Shown: piece after piece, positions 56,904-64,000 of the stretch
Numbering within the stretch: the stretch's first letter is position 1
How the letters are laid out: each line of letters begins with the position of its first letter
NCBI GenBank assembly: GCA_026874595.1
Contig: CM049322.1
Location: forward strand, 49,021,340-49,085,339
Origin: Sipunculus nudus
Lineage: Eukaryota > Annelida > Sipuncula > Golfingiida > Sipunculidae
DNA length: 64,000 nt
Direction of reading: 5' to 3'
Position numbers and translations under genes: made by a program
Notes under the pieces: generated by a model
Databases searched by the model: none
What the model was told of the DNA's origin: nothing
The model's input: the letters and a program-made list of their open reading frames with translations, nothing else

Positions 56904-59344
56904 AACAAGGCCTACAGGCCTTATGCGAACCTGTGCATTGGGAAATGCTGGACCATTACTTTTCATGTATATGAACAATGCAAGTACTTAACATTTTGAA
57001 TAAGAAACAATTACACAAACATCACTGCTGAAATTCTGGCATGGGTGTACACAACACAAAAATGATTGTAGCTGGCACCACCAGTCTTGTATACAATGAA
57101 GCTATCAGAGATATACACATATGCCAATCATCAGACTGATATATCAAACCCTCCTGAGAAATAAGCAGGTACACACTGTGAAAAAATTATTGTAGGTGGC
57201 ACCACCAGTCTTATATACGACAAAGTTATTTGATATGTATAAATATGCCCAATTTCAGGCTGATATATCAAGTTCCTCTGTAGAAAGAAGCAGGCACATA
57301 CACTGTGCAAAAGTCAATGTACGTGGCACCACCTGTCTTGTAAACGAGAATACCATCAAAGACGCATAGACAGGTATCAGTCCAATACATTAAACTTCCC
57401 AAGAGTTTGATGCACTGGGCTGACAAGGCTTAGGTGAGTAAGGCAGTTGCCCCCAAGTGACCTGTGACAAACTGCTGCCTCAAGCTACTGCACTACGTGA
57501 ACCATTGACCTGCACCTGGCTAGACTGAGTGAACGTTTGACCTGTACCTGGCTGCACTGAGTGAACTCTTGACCTGTTGCATAATCTGACACAGTTGCCA
57601 GTCTGCCAAAGCTATAAATAGATTCAGGCTGAACTTTGGTGCCAAATATGATGCAGTGAGCAGTCTGCCAAAGCTATAAATAGAATGCAGCTACTGCACT
57701 GAGTGAACTCTTGACCTATACCTGGCTGCACTTCTTCCAATCCTGGCACTGTGCCAAAACTATTTATAGAGCTGACATCATCTTAGCTAATGGCCAACAT
57801 CAAGGCACTGGCAATCTGCCAATGGTAAACCAAATGCTGCCATCTGTACACAAAAGTGGTCCCTACTTGAAATAACTTTGAAATTTTTTTCCCTATACAA
57901 AATCAGCTGACTTTTATAAAAAAGAAATCAGAAATATATGTTAATTTATTACGGATGTATTCTGAATGCAAAATTAAAATCCAGATATATATCATTGATG
58001 GCAAATTCTTGATTTAAGTTGAGCAGGGATAACAATAATTTATAATCTACGTACAGTTGTCTTTATATAGCCACAGAAAGCTGAATATCCACGATTGTAA
58101 CATTGCCTGGTATGATGAATAACTTAAATCAGAAATCTAAATTTTTTAAAAGCTTTTAAAAAAATTTTCTTGTCGATATTAACCAAATATAACCTGAAAT
58201 CTACATGTCTAGTGACATGATGTAACAGATGCTGATAAACTGGTGCCAGGCTAGATGTAACAGCATCACACAGCTAACATATATGGTAAAATGACTCAAT
58301 TCAATCTCCATAATTCAGCCAAAAATCATTCATGTGGAACCATTTATGACAATTATTATAAGAATTATTTTAGGGATTATTCTTGTAAAATATTTAACAA
58401 ACTGGCTTCAATGGCATCAGTCGAAAATTGTTTCGCAAGTTTATAACTCATATAGGAAGATACAGCAAACTAGCTAAGTTCAGCTTCCCATAACTCAGCC
58501 AAAAAACACTGAACCAAAACCATTTGAACAAATTTGAATAATCAACATCTGCGGATAATTAATGTGTGAGATTAAAGAATTTGGCCCAGTGGTTTTTGAG
58601 AAGAAGATCTTTGTAGCCACTGAGCTAAAATAGGCTGTTATGGCATATGACTAAATTCAGCTTCCCATAACTTCGCCAAAAGTCACTGAAAAGAGAACTT
58701 TTGAACAAACTTCAGAAAGCACTACCCTAAGATCATTTCTGTGCGATATTAAACATTTTGGCCATATAGTTTCAGAGAAGAAGTTATTTGTAGCCCTCAG
58801 TGTGATACAGGCACTGATGACCCCATAATAAAAAAGCCGATGCAGGTGGCGCCACCAATACCTCAATTTCAGATATGACCTATGTGACCAACATTGACAT
58901 AAAATTTGGTGATGATAGCTCCAGCCGTTTCTGAGATTTAAATTTTAATATGCTTTTTTTCCACAGTTAACAAAGTTCAACCTCCTGTAACTAGGCCAAA
59001 AATCTCAGAAATGATACCATTTGAACAAACTTGAGAAAGATTGTTCCAGGGATCATTTCTGTGAAAAACTGGACAATTTGGCTGGACATTTTTGTCGGAG
59101 AAAATTTTTATAGCTTTTTTAGCTTTTTCCCTATAAAATCTAAGAAAATGCAGTTAGAAAAAAAAATAAACAAAATCCGATATAGTTTTTTGGATGACTG
59201 ATTATTTGCAAAAAATTTGGTGATGCTAGCTCCTGCCGCTTTTGAGACAGCTATGGTTAACGTACAGACGATGCACGACGCACAACACACGACGCACGAC
59301 GGACGACGCCGCACCATCGCATAAGCTCACACGTTCGCTAAAAA
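56904..59344 (+). mobile_element. Head/tail-bounded repeat element, long copy
   Basis: Head AACAAGGCCTACAGGCC then TTATGCGAACCTGTGC at 56904-56936; tail GCACCATCGCATAAGCTCAC then ACGTTCGCTAAAAA ends at 59344. The head's TTATGCGAAC is complementary to parts of the tail. Inside are three ~128-bp units with GGCACCACC cores (57066, 57195, 57320), a 32-bp repeat (57506, 57538; TGACCTGTACCTGGCTGCAC), and the block 58845-59344 also present at 16056-16488. Noncoding throughout. Confidence 0.6.
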
Positions 59345-59891
59345 TGAAATACATGATGTTCGAAATAATGCGTTAAAATTCATTGAATATGCTCTGGTGG
59401 CCTTATTGAAAATTAAAATGACAAGGGCAAAGTTGATCTGTTTCTACAGATCAAGTATGTTCCCTGCCTGATGTGGGAATATGAAGAAAAACGTTAATAC
59501 ATGAATGAAATTTTAGATTGGTAAAGATCACACAGCCAGGTTACCTCTGCAACCTTGAAAACTGCATGAATGTCCTCCATTTCCGACGCACAACACACGA
59601 CGCACGACGGACGACGCCGCACCATCGCATAAGCTCACACGTTCGCTAAAAATGAAATACATTATGTTCGAAATAATGCGTAAAAATTCATTGAATATGC
59701 TCTGGTGGCCTTATTGAAAATTAAAATGACAAGGGCAAAGTTGATCTGTTTCTACAGATCAAGTATGTTCCCTGGCTGATGTGGGAATATGAAGAAAAAC
59801 GTTGTTAATACATGAATGAAATTTTAGATTGGTCAAGATCACACAGCCAGGTTACCTCTGCAACCTTGAAAACTGCATGAATGTCCTCCAT
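59277..59891 (+). repeat. Recent 308-bp tandem duplication
   Basis: Units 59277-59584 and 59585-59891 differ by only a few bases, including a three-base insertion in the second (GTTGTTAATAC). Each begins CGACGCACAACACACGACG and carries one copy of the family tail (ending 59344 and 59652). The join lies in a CGACGCAC-rich tract, which suggests slippage or unequal exchange there. Confidence 0.9.
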
Positions 59892-60110
59892 TTCCGAACC
59901 TGACCTGGCCCTTAATGAGGTGCATCAATGCTGCAATTTTGGTGACTGTATCTAATATTCTTCTGAAGATATCATGCTAACAAATGTGTGACTGACTGAC
60001 AGACGGGTGGACGGAAAGACGGATCGACAGATGGACAGACGGACTGACGTTCCCTATTTCCATGTTCCCCGCCAAATGGCGTCTTCGGCGAGGGTGGGGA
60101 CAAAAAGAGA
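59892..60110 (+). repeat. Repeat tail with GACGGACG minisatellite
   Basis: GACTGACAGACGGGTGGACGG-type tract (59992-60050), then CCCCGCCAAATGGCGTCTTC and GGCGAGGGTGGGGACAAAAA. A typical noncoding end of a dispersed repeat; related tracts occur at 7540 and 8330. Confidence 0.55.
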
Positions 60111-60206
60111 CAAGAAATGACAATCCTGATGACAAGCACAAACTATGATGAAATTACTATAGGACATCGCTTTTCAAGCGGGGTTCTAATAAGAACAACA
60201 AACTGT

Positions 60207-60507
60207 ACAAGAGATCAACCAGACAATACATTTGGATAAGGAGAATTCAGGTTGAGTAAAACCTCTTCACAGCATAGTGATCAGCTGACCATGATATTTC
60301 TATGATATATTTATTTCTATAACTGATGTCTCATACCAATTCCATCAGATTTATCAATGACATCATACATCATTTGATGATAAAATGATTGAAAAAATGT
60401 CCTTAGATAAGAAGCTCTTGGTCAATGGACCACATATTCATGGAAGGTTTTATTACCCCTTGAGTGAAAATGTTGCAGTCTTCAACAGCGTTTCTTTCAT
60501 TTCTTGT
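60207..60507 (+). repeat. ~300-bp dispersed direct repeat, copy 1
   Basis: ACAAGAGATCAACCAGACA through CGTTTCTTTCATTTC; about 85-90% similar by eye to 62208-62511. Confidence 0.85.
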
Positions 60508-62207
60508 GAAATTCTTTAGAAAACAGAGAACTACCACCTTAAAATCGCCACTTAAAACCGCACCCAGACTTCACCGAAATTCAATATGAGACACCCCGAG
60601 GGGCTCAAATACTAAGAACCCCCCTTTAAAACCGCACCAACTTTCGCTACGGAATGATTTGACAAAAGACACAATCAAGCTATCATCTAGAAATGAACAC
60701 GCGTTGGTTGCGACTCGGCCATTCCTGTCCACTTTAAAATTCCTTGGGCATTTTATTTAAACACATCATAACACTTTTTTTGGAAGAGTCACTCAAGCAT
60801 GAAGTTTGGGAAGAGGTAAGGGCCGGTGAACCTCTGCCTGTTTATACAGATTTTATATTCCGTGCCGTATTCTTGTTTCCTACTGATTTGTCATTATATT
60901 AGAAAAAATATTCTGCTGATCCATTCAAGTCACTGTATATTTTAATTCTAAAAGTAATATTTTGAAATCACAATTTTTGATGATAATTCCATTTTCTGGA
61001 ATAACTCGGAAGATTCAAATCATTTTCGCACCGGTTACTTCGGTATTATCATCGTCACATCGTACGTTGACATCGCTCCATGTCACAATTTGCTGGTGCG
61101 TTTGAAAACATCGCTTGTCAACTTAACTAAATATCAAAGTAACTGAAGTTACCTTGTCGAGATACGCACGTATAGGAAACATGATGCTTGAAAACGAGTG
61201 ATTTTAAAGTAAAATTAAAGTGGCCAGTCAGGGTAAGCAAATTTTTTTCCTGAAGGGGAGCCATTTTGTCAAGGCAGTGTTTGCGCAAGGCACGCTGGGA
61301 GAAAAATAGGTGGCTGTTCTGTTTACCACCCACCGCGTACAGCCGTTCAAAATATTCTTAGCAGAATACCGGTGCGTTTCAGCACATGGCCGCACTCAAA
61401 CTTGATTTTAAAACGATCGTCTGCGATTGTGTGACTCTTTACAATGTCAGCTTTATATTCATTTTACGTTTTAAACAAATAATCATTGCTAAATAATGCC
61501 GCAAATGGGTTCAAAGTAGGCTTTTATTTCAATTTCGTTGACCATGCCCAACGAAGTGGGCCGCTGTTTGTTACAGCAGGGTTGATGTAAACGTATTATT
61601 TGGTGACAATTACCAAGATTTTATAACAAGTTATATACCACACGAAAACTAATCAGCAATATTTAATTTATAACTAAAAAATAATCGTAAATTATACATT
61701 TACACACGGCTCCCATGCATGCGAGACTGCTGCTAAGAAAGGCCTTCGAAAGTTGCAATATTATCGCCCACTCGCCGGCCTAAAAACGATGTGTTTCAGG
61801 AAGATATTCAGGAAACAATCCTAGTATAAAACGCACAGTGCTTTCAGGAAATCACCTGATTTTAAGATTTTGAATTTCTTGATTAAACCGCGGTTTTAAG
61901 TTGAGATTTTATGGTATTTCTTAAGTAAATTTATATCACGCAACCGACTTTAGTAGACTGCCTAAATTCTTTTCAAACAAACAGGCCTAGTTTTTGGTTA
62001 CAACATCACTATGGTCCACTATGACATGTCAAAGAATATCAAAATCTGAATATTTTCTCAGTTTACTTAATAACAATTATTTCATTTATGTAAAGGTGGC
62101 GCAAAGACTTAATTAGAACATAACTCTCGGCCCAGCTCTTAAGCAAACTTACTTGCTTAAAAACTGATTTATTGCTTATAATATTAAAAAAAAAATTAAC
62201 CAGCTGA
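60508..62207. other. Noncoding stretch
   Basis: No gene recognised; a 68-codon minus-strand frame (61127-61333) has no known motif. Confidence 0.5.
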
Positions 62208-62511
62208 ACAAGAGATCAACAAGACAGTACACTTGGAATTGGAGGATTCAGGTTGAATAAAAAGCCCTCAAAGCATGGTGATTACAGCCGTCCATAATAT
62301 TTCTATGGTATATTTATTTCTATAACTGATGTCTCAGACCAATTTCATCAGATTTTTCAATGACATCATACATCATTTGATGATGAAATGATTGGAAGAT
62401 AGTCCTTAGATAGGAAGCTCTTGGTCAATGGACCAAATATTCATGGAATGTTTTTATGACCACTTGAGTGAAAATTTTCCAGTCTTCAACAGCGTTTCTT
62501 TCATTTCATGT
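62208..62511 (+). repeat. ~300-bp dispersed direct repeat, copy 2
   Basis: Partner of 60207-60507. About 100 bases downstream of copy 1's start region and again at 62662 and 63722 the phrase GACAAGAAATGACAATC recurs, so the larger unit is complex. Confidence 0.85.
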
Positions 62512-62879
62512 AAATCTCAGCCCAGCTCTTAAGCAAACATTCTTGCTTAAAATTTGATTTAATGCTAATTATATCAAAAATTTTAAACAGAGATACATTA
62601 GTTGATCATAATAGTTCTGCTCATATTTATTGTTTATGTCACGGTGTGACAATTAATATAGACAAGAAATGACAATCCTGATGTTATATGCAAAGTATGA
62701 TATAATGCCATATGCTAATTATAATATGATGGAATTTGGGGCAAAAGGCTTCAACAAACTAAAATACTGGTAGTCGACAAGCGACTACGTATATCCACCG
62801 AAATCAGAGTGGGACGGGTGAAGTGAGGCTTAGATTGAGTGGCAAGGGGAAAAAGACTGAGATATGTTGCATATTAGCA

Positions 62880-63460
62880 TGGATGTTTGCAGCCGAAATG
62901 TGTATGTAGGTGGCAACACCTGCCACAAAATCCATAAAGTTATCCAAGTTGTTATCCAAGCAAACTTTTAGGCAAATAAGTCAAACCACTGCCGAGGTAT
63001 GAGTGATTTTATCCCACGGCAGACAAACAGACGGACACTGTGCAAAAATGGTTGCAGGTGGTGCCACCAGTTTTGCATATGATAAAGAGGTGTATGAGAT
63101 CTATAAGCATGCAAAATCATAGAAAGGATACATTAAACCAGACCTTAAATATAAGCCTGAACGTGAATGTAGGTAGCGCCACCTGTCATAAAAAGTAAGA
63201 AAGCTATCCAGGATGAATACACATGCAAATTTTTAGGTCCATTCACTGCAGAGATGTGACTGATTTTATTCCAAGGCATATGAACAGACGGAAGCTGTGC
63301 AGAAATGGTTGCAGGTGGCGCCATCATTTTTATGTATGTTATAAAGCTATCCAATAATGCAAAATTTTGTGCCTGATTGGTCAAACGAGTCCGAAGATAT
63401 ATGGGTTAATGGGTCATAACAGACACACAGATGGATGCACTGGAGAGAGTCAGAGGTCAA
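62880..63460 (+). repeat. Tandem array with GGYGCCACC cores
   Basis: Cores at about 62909 (GTGGCAACACC), 63057 (GTGGTGCCACC), 63171 (GTAGCGCCACC) and 63315 (GTGGCGCCATC), units of roughly 115-150 bases with CAGACGGACACTGTGCAAAA text between. Same family as 28431-29640. Open frames across it are not genes. Confidence 0.7.
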
Positions 63461-64000
63461 GGCAAAATATTTTGGCACCAGTTCACGTGACCCGATAATC
63501 ATGTACGGTTCTGTCTGTCCAGCGGTCTCAGAGTTCTGGAAACGAACGCAGCGGCAGAACCCGGTCAAAACATAGTATCCGCAAAACTTTGTTTTATCAA
63601 TAAAATACGTACGATCAGGTCAACACAAGATGACTAACAAGGCAATACTGTCAAATCTAGGCAACGTTTTTGATATGACACAATTTCATTCACTGATATC
63701 ATACGGTCTGACACTGAAAACAGACAAGAAATGAAAACAGACAAGAAATGGCAATCTCAATGACATATGCTAAGTATGTTCTGATGTCATGTGCTACTTG
63801 TGATCTGATGCAAATCTGGGCAAAAGGCATTGTCGAACAAGTACAGGGAGCAACACATGATGACCAGAAACAAGGCAACATGGTCGAGTCTAGGAAATTT
63901 ATTTTAAGTATATGATAAAAATTCAAGAGAAGTTGAATGACCATGACACCCATTGTTCTTTATTATTATATTGCACATCATGTCTTCAAGATGACTAGAC
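63461..64000. other. Noncoding right edge
   Basis: No gene recognised; holds a third GACAAGAAATG-type repeat at 63722-63740 and 63738-63756. Confidence 0.5.

Noticed and set aside
1-64000. CRISPR arrays, bacterial operons or prophage
   Set aside because: The repeats are not spaced like CRISPR arrays, and gene structure with introns and eukaryotic element types rules out a prokaryotic origin.

Overview
This is eukaryotic, AT-rich, repeat-dense animal DNA. Introns with GT/AG borders, THAP, piggyBac, Penelope-like and Ty3/gypsy-type element remains, tRNA-derived SINE heads, long (AT)n, (ATT)n and poly-C tracts, and tandem-repeat-bearing elements like those I know from bivalve and other mollusc genomes point to a marine invertebrate, probably a mollusc. 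That assignment is inference from repeat style; no species marker is present. No rRNA, functional tRNA, CRISPR array or bacterial-type operon was seen.

Only one gene looks intact: a single-exon, 478-codon type II membrane glycosyltransferase (nucleotide-diphospho-sugar transferase, GT77-like) at 23877-25313 on the plus strand, with a polyadenylation signal 34 bases after its stop. Nearly everything else that codes is the wreck of a transposable element.

Layout. 1-9.7 kb: noncoding, with microsatellites, a palindrome array, a tRNA-derived SINE and a Tigger/pogo-like element inserted in a TA repeat. 9.7-10.6 kb: LINE fragment (minus). 10.6-23 kb: noncoding repeats, including two copies of a head/tail-bounded element family, a second Tigger-like element and a tandem array built on a nuclear-receptor-like DR1 motif. 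23.2-25.4 kb: the glycosyltransferase. 26.1-38.3 kb: two inverted ~1.1 kb arms about 10 kb apart, enclosing a tandem array, a broken SWIM-finger gene of the kind that accompanies YqaJ nucleases, a duplicated 749-bp block, and a broken THAP/HTH/DDE transposase. Both broken genes start behind the same ~75-bp leader, so they probably come from one transposon family. 40.6 kb: a 252-bp MITE. 41.3-46.8 kb: an LTR retrotransposon, minus strand, between ~230-bp repeats, with gypsy-type domains in the unusual order gag-protease-integrase-reverse transcriptase-RNase H (Gmr1-like). 47.5-48.2 kb: ~300-bp tandem repeat. 52.4-53.2 kb: piggyBac transposase remnant. 53.7-55.7 kb: Penelope-like RT remnant. 56-64 kb: arrays of elements with a recurring GGYGCCACC core, a recent 308-bp tandem duplication and further dispersed duplicates.

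The most notable items are the Gmr1-like domain order, the shared leader in front of the SWIM gene and the THAP transposase, the long inverted arms around them, and the nuclear-receptor-type motif array.
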